A stretch of 64,000 nucleotides of DNA from NCBI GenBank assembly GCA_017591395.1, contig WEDG01005594.1, positions 1 to 64,000 on the forward strand. The letters are read 5' to 3'. The notes under the pieces were generated by a model. It saw only the letters and a list, made by a program, of their open reading frames with translations, ran no database searches and was not told the DNA's origin. Source of the stretch: Schistocephalus solidus. Its lineage: Eukaryota > Platyhelminthes > Cestoda > Diphyllobothriidea > Diphyllobothriidae. The translations under genes and the position numbers were made by a program. Below, in pieces: positions 21,890 to 32,840 of the stretch (the stretch's first letter is position 1; every line of letters begins with the position of its first letter).

Positions 21890-23004
21890 GGTTGTATATT
21901 ACGGGTGTATTTTCCGCTCAATATTTGCGGCGAACCGTCTTCGTCTCCTCCTACCGTTTGAAGCGTATCGTATCCAGGACTGCTCACGTTAAAGTCATCG
22001 ATTAAGGCGGACCAAGTACGCCGGAATCACGGCAATCTTCTTTTTCAATGGAAAATTACTTTTGATCGCTGTTACCCCTCACGGTTAAGAAAGAAATTCC
22101 ATCTAGATTGCAATGGCTGCCAACCAGAGGACAAAGGCTGTGTAAATGTAGAATTTACACTACGAATTGTGAGTAAACATACGAGCTCTGGATGGATACC
22201 GGAATGAGACCACGTTGGAGATTAGACTCACGAAAGTATTGCTTACTGGACACTGTCACTTGCGTTTGCTTAAAGTGGCCCTACGTAGATCGGAATTCCT
22301 TGTCTCTCTCATCTAGGCACAACCAAAAAAGGGTTAACATTCATGCCAATGTGTATTTTCAGGAATTCTTAGGGCAAACACATCCTGCAAGTTACTGCTT
22401 ATCATGCACATTGTGACCTCCACTCCACTGCTTACAGCGGGTTTTCCAAGCCTGTGTAAGTAAAAAGACACCAACTGCTTAGATATCTCTATGTTTTGAG
22501 TCCAGAGACGGAATGCAAAGTTCATCCACGGTTTGAGCCGGTTCCTCCGTAACTGGCAGGGATGCACATCACTTTGTATTTTAAGTTGAAACAAGTCGGA
22601 GACGGCTGAGAAATAAGCACTTCTCCACAGAAATATTTTCAACAGTTCAGATTTTGTGCTTAACACCATCAGACGCGAGCTGACACCTCGGCAATTCAAA
22701 CATCAACATCATATCTAAAGACTATTTTGGCAAAAAAAATCAAAAAACCTTCCTCCCTTCTCATCCTAGTTAAACAGATCAGTTCTGTCTAAAGACGTGT
22801 CGACTTGGACTTCAGTACTAGGTTAAGTTTAAATGCTCCTACCATAACCCGTTTGTTTTTGCAAAGTTTGGCCTCTGTGGGCAGTAGTCAGGCCTTTGTG
22901 ATAGCCAAAGACTACGAAGCGCTGGCAAGCTCTATTGGCAGACCAACCGACGGCCTTGGAGCTACGGGTTGAAGTTAATCACCTTAAGCTCAGGTGATGT
23001 TCTT
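21890..23004. other. no recognisable gene
   Basis: A 121-codon minus-strand frame (22334-22699) matches no family I recognise and has no supporting context. Confidence 0.4.
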
Positions 23005-23430
23005 CCGACAAAGGTACTAGCTAAAAGAGCTGAAACATGTTTCCCCGATATTTCTGCTGCTGCCTGACGCAGTAACGAGGGGTTCGGCTCCTCAGTGGGT
23101 CACAAAGCATTCTCTATGTGGTTTCTGGTATATGGACTCCAGAGAATAATCAAGGAACTAATTTATGAAATTATTAATGGCAGGATATGGAGTTAAGTGC
23201 CTATGTCGGAAGTGCGGTATGACGTATTTGTCATATAAGATGTATACTATTTGTAGTACTACTTGTTTGTAGGATGAGCATTACGTGGTTATTCCACAGT
23301 GGCTGATTGTCTTCGCCCCAAATGTTCATTAATATTTCGGGTCTGGCCCCAAAACAGTTATTTCCCGGTCAGCTAACTCCATGTCCTGCGCTTAATAATT
23401 TCAGAAATTATTTCCTTAGAAACAACTCTC
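23005..23430 (-). repeat. diverged two-way copy of the ribozyme unit
   Basis: Positions 23015-23195 match the array unit in minus orientation (ACTAGCTAAAAG, GTTTCTGCTGCTG-like, GGGGTTCGGCTCCTCAGTGGG). From about 23196 to 23430 the match continues in plus orientation (CTATGTCGGAAGT, ATTACGTGGTTATTCCACAGTGG, CTCCATGTCCTGC, AATAATTTCAGAAATTATTT). The hammerhead core CTGAGGA survives, but the stem II closing pair, stem III and stem I are mutated, so it is inactive. The plus half runs directly into Penelope-like coding sequence. Confidence 0.7.
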
Positions 23431-24135
23431 TCCAGAAAGGCGATGAACACCACGCAGCTTCGAAATTTTCGCAGCAACCATCTGGTAGCTCACAAACACA
23501 GCTGTGTGAGAACACTGTTCAAAGAAATGCAGACGTACTTCAGTGACCCGGAAGAAAATACACACGAGGTCCGATATCTCCACGACCACTTTATACGGAA
23601 CGGCGATGTGAAACCGTTCATAAGCCGATGTCTATGGGTTCGTCCCCGGAAGCCCCAAACAGAAACGGCATCTAAGGTAGGACATACGCTGCCATGCATC
23701 AAGAAGGTGGCAGAGGCGACCGAACGCATTTCTGCGGGCCTAGGTGTCGGAATTGAATGTCGGCCCAAAGTTACCGTGCGTAGCAGGGTCATGAAAATCA
23801 AGGAACGATTAAATCCCACTGAGCAGTAGCATGTTGTATATCGCATTCCGTGCCTAAAAAATCCTTCTTCCAACACAGGATAGACTGCACGCATACTCGA
23901 ACACAGGTTGGTTGTGAGACGGGATGACGGATTATCATAAGTGAGATCCCACTCCCGCGAAACGGTTCACGAGTTTAATTTCGCAGCCGCGAAAATTATC
24001 GTCCACGCCAGAATAAAGAACAGTGAATTGACTGAAACCTAGGCCTCCGATGAGAACTCAGTCAATCGAATTAGCAAGCTGCAACCGGCATACAGAGCCC
24101 TGGACAGTTACCTCCGGATTGGTTTTACCGATGTT
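23431..24135 (+). pseudogene. Penelope-like element, C-terminal part with GIY-YIG remnant
   Basis: The main frame (23443-23829) gives TTQLRNFRSNHLVAHKHSCV, RTLFKEMQTYFSDPEENTHE and YLHDHFIRNG, the post-RT linker of Penelope-like elements. After a stop (TAG at 23827) the frame continues VVYRIPCL, then an H-R-L-VVRRDD stretch and HSRETVHEFNF, the degenerate GIY-YIG domain. Near 24085-24120 it reads LQPAYRALDSYLRIG, a typical end. Stops and a missing RT core make it a 5'-truncated dead copy. It is a different subfamily from the fragment at 21.0-21.6 kb. Confidence 0.65.
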
Positions 24136-24580
24136 TTATTGGCCCCTACGTCCTATAATCGTTGCTTGTTTAGTTGCCACTTTTATCTCGGATGACTGAC
24201 TCCAGTAAGAGTGGGAATTATCGAACAAATAAAGTGATGATTTTTGCGTTTCCCGTAAGACAGACGGCCTTGCTGGCTCCAAAGCAACCATCTTAGACAC
24301 AACACGCGAGTGACACATGCCACAGTCCATACTTCGCATAAGTGTCAGTCCTCTTTTGCTGAAATAAATACGGACACAAACACACAACCAGAACCCATCC
24401 TAGGAGAGTCGTTTTGTGCCTATGCAAATTCGTACTTTGCTTTTTTGCATCACTAAGCCCACACACACACAGTTTGTATTCTGCGTATATCTCGACAGAA
24501 TCTTAAGCAGGTTCACACGCTGGTCATGCGGAATTCGCTTTCAAGTACGCACGAAGCTGTCACACTTCCAAGGGCTGACG
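24136..24580. other. no recognisable gene
   Basis: Contains short frames on both strands only. Confidence 0.4.
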
Positions 24581-24587
24581 CTCAATC

Positions 24588-24626
24588 GAGGGGGAGGGGG
24601 GTGACGGGGGGTGGGCGGGGCGTGTA
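24588..24626 (+). other. G-rich tract, potential G-quadruplex
   Basis: Runs of five, six, six, three and four G separated by one to four bases (GGGGGAGGGGGG, GACGGGGGGTGGGCGGGG). At least four G-tracts of three or more with short loops fit the quadruplex pattern. It stands out in otherwise AT-rich sequence. Confidence 0.6.
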
Positions 24627-24979
24627 CCCAGGCCCCTTGGCAGCCTAAGTGGCAGCTAGTACACTCAGGCCTCTTCGCACGTGGTAGATATTGGAGGTGA
24701 GTTGACGCACTTCAAGGGTCCCTTGTGCACTTTACAGGTGACAGGCGTCCACGCGATCGTTAACGTACACCATCACCTGACAGAAGAGTAGGCCCATTTT
24801 TCAGCTGTTCAGTGTGTCCTTTTATGAAATTTGTGTCAACAGTCACTGCTAAACCGAAAGCCTTGCGGAAATAGCCATTGGTAGGGCTGAATTATATGGC
24901 CCCATAAATAGGACACGGGGTCGGGAACTCACCGTCCACGTAAGAAAGATGGTCCTGTGCATAATTCCAGAAAGGGTAA

Positions 24980-25075
24980 ATATTCCTGGCTCCTAACTAT
25001 AACACTTACCCTGAAATAAACCTTAATTGTTGTCCCAAGCTTAACTCTAACCCTTACCCTAAATCGTAAAACTAC
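24980..25075 (-). repeat. short CCCTAA-like tract
   Basis: Degenerate TAACCCTTACCCTAA-like stretches, the complement of the TTAGGG-like tracts elsewhere in the window. Confidence 0.4.
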
Positions 25076-25578
25076 AGTCAAACGAACTTCTGAATTGAGC
25101 TGGGTTGTTATACTGATTATCGTGCAGTCTACGCTCGAGATATTTTATTCACGTCAGGATGCCGGCCTTTGAATGAGATTATTTCGGGTCGCCTGCTAAA
25201 AGAATACTCTGCGAAAATGGCTACTTAATTATTATGCATTCGTCTCCTTGCTTTTCAACGGCCTCATTAAAGTCAAATATATTTTTATAGAAAACAAGAA
25301 CAAAAATATTCTTTCTTATCCTCATCCGGCAGCAAATTACGCCTTCTTCAAATTTTATACTTGAAGAAAGGTTATCTTTCGGTTTTCAAGAAAATTTCAA
25401 AATCACCTAATACTTCTGAACCTTACCAGCCATTTTACTTGAATTCAAGGTTTGCAAACTACATTCCGCATCCATTCAATCTAAGGGAAATTGCATACCT
25501 CTGTACGCTATGCAGAAGAGGTCATCTAATTCTAATACTTTATTGCAATGCATGTGGATCATGTTTTATACCTGATAG

Positions 25579-26070
25579 TGTAGGAATTTGTACAATTTAC
25601 ATCTTTGTATCTTTCTTGGTCACCTGAATCTTTATGATCGCTTGTTTTAATGTGCTAAATAAATACAACAGCCAGCTTCAACCGGCGTGTTGGACGTCTT
25701 CTGTTTTTGCTGCTGCATGTCACCGCTGCACTCTTGATTGTACTGATCTCTCTCAATTACTTTCAGTCAATTGCAATGATTGATCTTCATTTCTCGATTG
25801 CATTCTACTGATCGCCGTCTCAATTGAACTCCTGACTGCTCTTCATCGTTGATGTATAGCTTTCTGGATCTAGCTCAGAGTTCATTACAATCCTCAACAA
25901 CACTCGCTATCTAGAAGCTGCGTTTTTTTCGTGAGTCTGCATTCTAACAATCCTCTGACATTTTTTTCCGTCCTTTTTGTCGTTTGTAGTTTAGACGCAA
26001 TTCTCCACTTAGCGTTAATTTATTTTGTACACCTCGGTTCTTAGCAGTTTCGACCCTCGTCTACACTACA
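25579..26070 (+). repeat. 5' LTR of the CsRn1-type element
   Basis: Nearly identical to 30314-30801. Differences seen: A/T seven bases in, T/C near 25703, a T7 versus T5 run near 25925, and T7CC versus T4CCC near 25960. Starts TG and ends CA. Confidence 0.95.
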
Positions 26071-26074
26071 AAAT

Positions 26075-26085
26075 TGGTGACCCCG
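26075..26085 (+). promoter_or_regulatory. primer-binding site, tRNA-Trp type
   Basis: TGGTGACCCCG, four bases after the 5' LTR. It is complementary to the 3' end of eukaryotic tRNA-Trp (CGGGGTCACCA), the primer used by CsRn1-clade elements. Confidence 0.85.
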
Positions 26086-26117
26086 CTTTTCTATCATTAC
26101 GCACCATATCACTTACT

Positions 26118-27086
26118 ATGACGGACAATGAGACTAACGCAGACTCTCTTGACGTCCATAGCCTCTCTTTCAAATTGCCCGCATTTACGCCAAGCAACCC
26201 TCGCGTATGGTTTAGGCAGATCGAGGCAGTTTTCTCGACGCGCCGTATCACCAGTGAACGCACGCGTTATTCATACGTAGTGCAATCACTTCCTTTCGAT
26301 GTTGCCGTTGACGTCGAGGACCTCCTTGATCCTATCCCTGCTGAGGAGCCATACACCCAGTTGAAGGATGCTGTAATTAATCGTGTGGCCAAGTCGGCCA
26401 ACCAAATGCTGCGTGAGCTTTTCACGCAAGTCGAACTTGGCGATCAAACACCTTCCCAACTTATGTGACACATGCGTTCTTTGCTTGCTGGTCGTCATAT
26501 GGATGATGCAATTTTCCGACAGATCTGGCTTGATAAGCTTCCCCTGCCCATGCAGCAGGTATTTGCTATGCTCGACACGAGCACCTCATTGGATAAACTA
26601 GCCACTCATGCAGACAAAATAATGGAATGCTATCCAAGCGGTACCGCATGTTCTAGTCTTCAACAGACATCGGTGTCCACTTCCAGATCTGATAATATTG
26701 ACACTCCTGCTCATCAAGGCACTCCAAAGTCAGAACGTGACCCTCCCTATGTGACGTTATCATCGTGCTGTAGTGCCTATCCACGTGCCGCACCATCATC
26801 TGACCTTTCGCAAGCCTCAAATATCGTACGTAGCAGTGATTATGAAGATTTAAAGGATACCGTACGCCTTTTATGCACGCAAGTCAGCAACATGTGTTCT
26901 ATCATCAACAATCTCCAGTCTAATAGTCGCAAACCATATCAACGTCGACGGTCCAAATCACGGGAATGGCAGCCACAGATCGTGTGCTGGTACCATCGTA
27001 CCTATGGCGTGAAAGCACGCAAGTGTATTCCGCCGTGCAAATTCCCACAGAAGCCGCAACAGTTAAACGACAACGCCAGCCAGTAA
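26118..27086 (+). pseudogene. gag: gag of the CsRn1-type element (one in-frame stop)
   Basis: Capsid-nucleocapsid precursor that would package the element RNA. It starts at ATG 26118 (MTDNETNADS). The N-terminal capsid part includes NPRVWFRQIEAVF and a YVVQSLPFDVAVDVEDLL stretch. An in-frame TGA at 26466-26468 (after PSQLM) interrupts it; the next codons HMRSLLAGRHMDDAIF continue the same domain, so a single substitution is the simplest cause. Near the C-terminus (about 26983-27040) is the knuckle C-W-Y-H ... C-I-P-P-C, spaced CX2H-X9-C-X3-C. This is the CHCC form typical of the clade and differs from the retroviral CCHC. The end overlaps the pol frame by about 120 bases in the -1 frame. Confidence 0.85.
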
Positions 27087-30000
27087 TGGCGACGACTGCT
27101 GCTGGCCAACCGCGACCCAGTCGCCTCTTCTACATCACCGATAAGTCGAGTGGTCTCCCTTTTCTTGTAGATACTGGTGCTAGGGTTAGTGTTATCCCGC
27201 CTCCTAGGCGTCACCACCTCAAGCCTTCGCAGTTCTCATTGCAGGCTGCTAACAACACCGTCATCCACACATTCGGACAACAGTCCCTAACTCTTAACAT
27301 TGGTCTAAGGCGATGTTTCCAATGGGTCTTTATCCTAGCCGACGTCCAGTCACCGATTATTGGAGCCGATTTCTTCTCACATTTCGGCCTTTCAGTTTAT
27401 TTGAAGCATCGTCGACTGATTGATACTACAACTAGACTTTTCGCCGTCGGTACGGTCACCTCTGAACCTTCGGTTGGCATACACTTGACTATTCCAAGTT
27501 CGCCCTTTGCTGACATTTTGAAGGACTATCCGTCCCTCACTAAGCCTTGTCAGTTTACCGAAAAAGTTCAGCACACAGTTCGGCATCAAATAGTTACCAC
27601 AGGGCAACCCGTTCATGCCCATCCACGCAGACTTCATCCAGAAAAGCTGCGGGTGGCTAGAAGTGAGTTCGAACACATGCTAAATTTGGGGATTATTCGC
27701 CCTTCTTCCAGTCCATGGGCCTCTCCTCTGCACATGGTCCCCAAGAAAGCAGCCGAGGATTGGAGGCCATGTGGGGATTATCGTGCTTTGAACAGAGCAA
27801 CTGTCCCCGATCGGTATCCCATTCCTCATATTCACGATTTTTCTCACATGTTGGCTGGAAAGACTATTTTTCTCCAAGATCGACCTTGTGAGAGCATATC
27901 ATCAAATACCGGTCGCTGAGGAAGACATCCCCAAGACCGCCATCACAACGCCTTTTTGGCTTGTTCGAATTTCTCCGCATGCCTTTCGGTTTTGCGTAAC
28001 GCCGCCCAATCCTTTCAGCGGTTTTATTGATGAGGTCTTGCGCGGTCTTTCGTTTACCTTTGTCTATATTGATGACATACTCGTCGCAAGTTCTTCGCCA
28101 GCGGAACATGCATCACACTTGCGTCAAGTGTTCGATCGTTTCCAGCAAAATGGTTTGCAATTAAACGTCGACAAATGTCTTTTTGGCGTTCCTTCTCTTG
28201 ATTTCCTTGGTCATCACGTCGATCAGCATGGAATCACACCACTTTCAGAGAAGGTGCAAAGCGTTTTATCTTTTTCCGTCTCCGAAGACCCTCACACAAC
28301 TGCGACGTTTCATTGGACTTGTCAATTATTACCGACGTTTCATTCCCAACTGTGCGACAATACTGGCTCCATTGACTGATCTTTTTTTGAAGTCGAAAGG
28401 CAAAGCCGATTGAACTTTCACCGGCAGCTCACTCAGCTTTTTGAGGCAGCCAAAGAAGGCACTCGCTGATGCGACTATGCTGCACCACCTCAACTCTGAC
28501 GCTTCTACGCAGTTGATTTTGACCACTGACGCTTCCAACAGTGCTGTCGGCGCAGTCTTACATCAACAGGTGAATAACCAGTTGCAGCCATTGGTTTTCT
28601 TTTCACAGAAGCTACAACCGGCGCAGACTCGATACAGTACTTTCTCTCGCGAGCTCCTGGCTATATACCTGGCTATTCGTCATTTTTCGCCACCTATTAG
28701 AGGGAAGAGATTTTTCGGGTTCATACCGACCACAAACCTCTTACTTACGCCCTCAAGGCCAAACCAGATAGGTACTCGCCCAGAGAAGTGCGTCACCTTG
28801 ACTTTATTTCGCAGTTTACTGCTGATATCCGCTACGTCCGAGGCAGCGACAATGTCGTTGCTGATGCATTATCGAGACCGGACATCAACACCTTGTCATC
28901 CAAATTCGACCTGGCGAAGCTTGCAGACCTCCAACTAGAAGACGAGCCCATGGCTGATCTTCGTAAATCTAGTACTCTGCGGCTTCGAGATGCACCACTT
29001 CCAGCATCACCAGGTACGGTTTTATGCGACTGGTCCACAGGCACCCCCAGACCTGTTGTTCCACTATCCTACCGTAAGGTAGTGTTTGACCATTTTCACT
29101 CTCTGTCGCATCCTGGCATCCGCGCCGGTCGCAAACTAATTGCTGCTCGCTTTGTCTGGCCGAAGATGAACTCTGACATTGCCCTTTGGACTATGCAATG
29201 TTTAGCTTGCCAGAACAAAGTTCATCGCCATACCTTTTCCCCTCCAAGCACATTTGCTGTTCCGGACGTTCGATTCCATCAAGTTCACTTAGACTTAGTT
29301 GGGCCGTTACCACCTTCACGTGGGTACACACATATTTTCACAGCAATCGACCGTTTCACACGATGGACAATTGCAATTCCGATATCGGATACCTCGGCAG
29401 AAAATATTGCCATGGTCTTCCTGCATCACTGGATTGCCAATTTTGGTGTGCCAGCCACCATTACGACTGACCGCGGAAGTCAATTTCAATCTAGTCTCTT
29501 CCGCGAGTTCACTAAACTTCTAGGGTGTGCGCACATCACGACAACGGCATATCACCCTGCTTCTAACGGCCTCGTGGAACGACTGCATCGTCAACTTAAG
29601 ACAGCACTGATGTCTCACTCAGACACAACTGCATGGAGTGACAACTTACCCCTCGTCCTTTTGGGTATTCGATCAGCTGTCAAAGAGGACATTCAGTGTA
29701 CTACGGCAGAACTTGTATACGTTACACCTCTCCACCTTCCCGGCGAATTTGTGCGGCCTCTCAACGTAGACACTAGCCTGTCAAATGCTTTCGTTCAACA
29801 ATTGAAACAGCGCATGGCTCAATTGCGTCCAACTCCCACTCGCCTGACATCCAAACGCGTTTTTGTGCAAGACGACCTTAAATCTGCTCCATTCGTCTTC
29901 GTCCGGCACGACGCAGTTCGCAAGCCTCTTTGTTCCCCTTATGATGGCCCTTACAAGGTGCTTCAACGGATGGACAAGTATTACGTCATACAGAAGGCTG

Positions 30001-30251
30001 ACAAGACTGACACAGTCTCCATCGACAGACTCAAGCCAGCTTATCTTGAGTGCGTCCCACCGCCCGTTGCTCCATCTAATTACTCCGCACCGTCACCATC
30101 CATTCCACCTATGTCAATCCCTTCCACTCAACCTTCACACTCGACCACCCCACCCACACGTTTTGCTACTTCTTCTTCACCACAACGCATTTCCTCTCGT
30201 TCTGGTAGACATATCCATTTTCCTGCCAATCTTAAGGACTTTGTCGTATAA
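26966..30251 (+). pseudogene. pol: pol of the CsRn1-type element (multiple frameshifts)
   Basis: Polyprotein in -1 frame to gag. Order: protease ([14 protein letters not shown], then IIGADFF), RT ([29 protein letters not shown], active site [12 protein letters not shown]), RNase H (TTDASNSAVGAV, SRELLAIYLAIRHF), integrase with HHCC zinc part (SLSHPGIRAGRK, CLACQ), and D,D-35-E (HLDLVGPL, TTDRGSQF, HPASNGLVERLHRQLK). A Pro/Ser-rich tail ends at 30251. Disruptions: extra T in T runs at 27867-27871, 27953-27957, 27990-27993, 28022-28025, 28271-28275, 28683-28687 and 28711-28715; stop TGA at 28411; a lost C near 28425; an extra A near 28453. The last 487 codons (28788-30251) are open. All catalytic residues checked are present. 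Confidence 0.88.
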
Positions 30252-30300
30252 TTTTTTTGCCTTTTTTTAATCGAGCGTTTTTTTGTACAACAAACGCTCT

Positions 30301-30313
30301 GGTGGGGGAGTTG
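30301..30313 (+). promoter_or_regulatory. polypurine tract
   Basis: GGTGGGGGAG followed by TTG directly before the 3' LTR; the usual plus-strand primer position. Confidence 0.7.
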
Positions 30314-30801
30314 TGTAGGTATTTGTACAATTTACATCTTTGTATCTTTCTTGGTCACCTGAATCTTTATGATCGCTTGTTTTAATGTGCTAAATAAATA
30401 CAACAGCCAGCTTCAACCGGCGTGTTGGACGTCTTCTGTTTTCGCTGCTGCATGTCACCGCTGCACTCTTGATTGTACTGATCTCTCTCAATTACTTTCA
30501 GTCAATTGCAATGATTGATCTTCATTTCTCGATTGCATTCTACTGATCGCCGTCTCAATTGAACTCCTGACTGCTCTTCATCGTTGATGTATAGCTTTCT
30601 GGATCTAGCTCAGAGTTCATTACAATCCTCAACAACACTCGCTATCTAGAAGCTGCGTTTTTCGTGAGTCTGCATTCTAACAATCCTCTGACATTTTCCC
30701 GTCCTTTTTGTCGTTTGTAGTTTAGACGCAATTCTCCACTTAGCGTTAATTTATTTTGTACACCTCGGTTCTTAGCAGTTTCGACCCTCGTCTACACTAC
30801 A
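30314..30801 (+). repeat. 3' LTR of the CsRn1-type element
   Basis: Copy of 25579-26070, ending CTACACTACA and followed by the target duplication ATAG. Confidence 0.95.
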
Positions 30802-30805
30802 ATAG

Positions 30806-32495
30806 GCATTATTAATAACTATACTGATAAGATGTATAATGAATGAAGATTTAACGGCCATAAAAATCTCATGATATGGAACTCCCTTGAAACCGCAAGA
30901 TACCCTTTCCTCCAGTATAAAAGTTGAAGGTGTAAGTCGCCACCAAACGAGTACTATACAGGATATTTTTGTGATTGTTTTTCTGTGCAATATATGTAAA
31001 TTTATAAGGGGATTTAAAACCGACGAGAAATAAATCTATAAATTCATTAGAATTTTCTAGGCTGCATTTTTCTAGGCTCGTTCAAAAACTGGCATCCTAC
31101 CATGACTGAAATATCTTGGTAATTTGTTCAAATCGGAAACACGTGTCAGAAGTTCGGTTGACTTTTCCTGATATAGGAAACCTACTGCAATTCTTAATTT
31201 ATCTTACATTGGACGCAAAGTCACCGATATTGCGGGTGGTCTCTGTGCTCACGTCCTTACCTAGTCATTTTTTTGCTACGAGACTCTTGCCGCTTCTAAT
31301 GAGAATACCTGGTGATAGTAGTAGAAGTAGCAGTAGCAACTGTTGTTGCTGCTATTCTAACGTATTATAGACAAATGGTGTTGTTGGCCCGCTTCAACCT
31401 GCGGTCCGTTATATTGCAAGCTTAGTCTGCCGAAGCGCCACCTTGCCAATTGAATTATTTTTTCATCCTCAATTTAATTTTATCCGTATTTGTAAATTTA
31501 TGCAATTTTCTTAATGGTATGCAGATTCATGAACCAGTAGAAATAATGCTGCAGGTTTGCACGCCTCTCACAAACAAAAGATCATATCGCCTTAATATAT
31601 GTACTGACTGATTGCCCCAGCAAGCATTCATTCATGTTTGAACATTCAAAAGTACCTCATTTATAAGACCTTTTTGCTAGTGGAGATAAGTGGAACAAAA
31701 AAGATGAACGCTTGATCGCCTATTTTCCCAGTGATTTCATCTTTCTCTTTTTTCGCAACAACAACCTGATTCTCGCTTATTCACTGCAATTCACAATAAT
31801 ATCAGCTGTTACTTAAACATGTCGTAGGTCAATTTCTCTGGGATCCATAATACTGGGTTGTGAAGCTCGGATATTTTCCCCCGCTGAGAAATCGGCAGGA
31901 AAGAATTCCTATAATATGGGGATTGTGGAAATAGGATTTCTTTGACAGAACTAAACGAAACTGACGGGTAGTTTTCGGGTAGCCCAACGATCCCAGTCTA
32001 CGATAACCAATCGAAATAAAGGCGATTGGGTATATAATTAAAATGTAAATCTTTCATAGGCAAACACTTAGCCATATACCTAAACCTACGCCTAAAACCT
32101 AACGTCAATCATAAATATTTATAATAATCCTAACAGACAAACCACTATCACTGAGCAGCACGTTAACTTTTAATGCTTAAACACGAGGAAGGCGAGATGG
32201 GGAATAATCAAAAGAGAAGGGTGGTTAAATTAAGCCTAGCCATAAAAGTAGGTAGTTCATAGAAGTAATGAAAAGGGGGCAAAACATAGATGGTTTCACG
32301 TACTGCCTAATCTTTCATGAGCCGTACTAGCACAACACACGAACATAAACCATGTGTGCAAAGCTCTCAGAAGTTAAAAGTCATAACCATGCGTGATTGC
32401 CTGTGGAGATGATTTAGTGGACGTTCCTGGTGACAACTGAGTTTTATTTCACACTTTTATTACTGTAACATAGCTACTAATTTGATTTACGTAGG
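30806..32495. other. no recognisable gene
   Basis: AT-rich, with a short TAG/CAG-rich trinucleotide patch near 31315-31345 and CCTAA-like fragments near 32075-32110. Confidence 0.45.
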
Positions 32496-32499
32496 CATG

Positions 32500-32840
32500 T
32501 TATGTTTTTGGGTTGGCATCTGTTTCGTTGGTTGTCAGGCTAATGCAAGGGTTAGGACTGGGCCAAAGAAATGGGATAATCGGGTTAATTTTTACGACTA
32601 GGACTTGGAGATTACGGAATAAATTGTTAAGGGCAGCGTATGGACAGATATTTAGGGTTAGGTTCATAGTTAGGACTGAAGGTTTCGTAATAAAGCTTTA
32701 TAATTTGGGTTGAAGTTGTATGTGTGGTGTTAGGGTTAGGGCTTAGGGTTAAGGATTAGGACTTTGGATTAAAACCCGGACTCAGGGTGAGGGGGGCCCA
32801 GCGTAAGGTTCAAGGTTGAGGTTATGGTTATGATTTGGTT
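32500..32840 (+). repeat. degenerate TTAGGG-like tract
   Basis: Many GGGTTAGG, TTAGGGCTTAGGG and GGTTAAGGATTAGGA variants over about 330 bases. The clearest stretch is 32725-32765. Interstitial telomere-like or G-rich simple repeat. Confidence 0.6.

Larger units (their letters stand above)
25579..30801 (+). mobile_element. full-length Ty3/gypsy LTR retrotransposon, CsRn1 clade
   Basis: 5.2-kb element with a 492-bp 5' LTR and a 488-bp 3' LTR, both starting TGTAGG and ending CTACACTACA. It is flanked by the 4-bp target duplication ATAG (25575-25578 and 30802-30805). In order it has a tRNA-Trp-type primer site, gag with a CHCC knuckle, protease, RT, RNase H, integrase and a polypurine tract. 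The LTRs differ at only a few bases plus two 2-bp length changes in T runs, so insertion was recent. Yet gag has an in-frame stop and pol has about ten disruptions. The primer site and the CHCC knuckle identify the CsRn1 clade, first described in Clonorchis. Confidence 0.93.
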
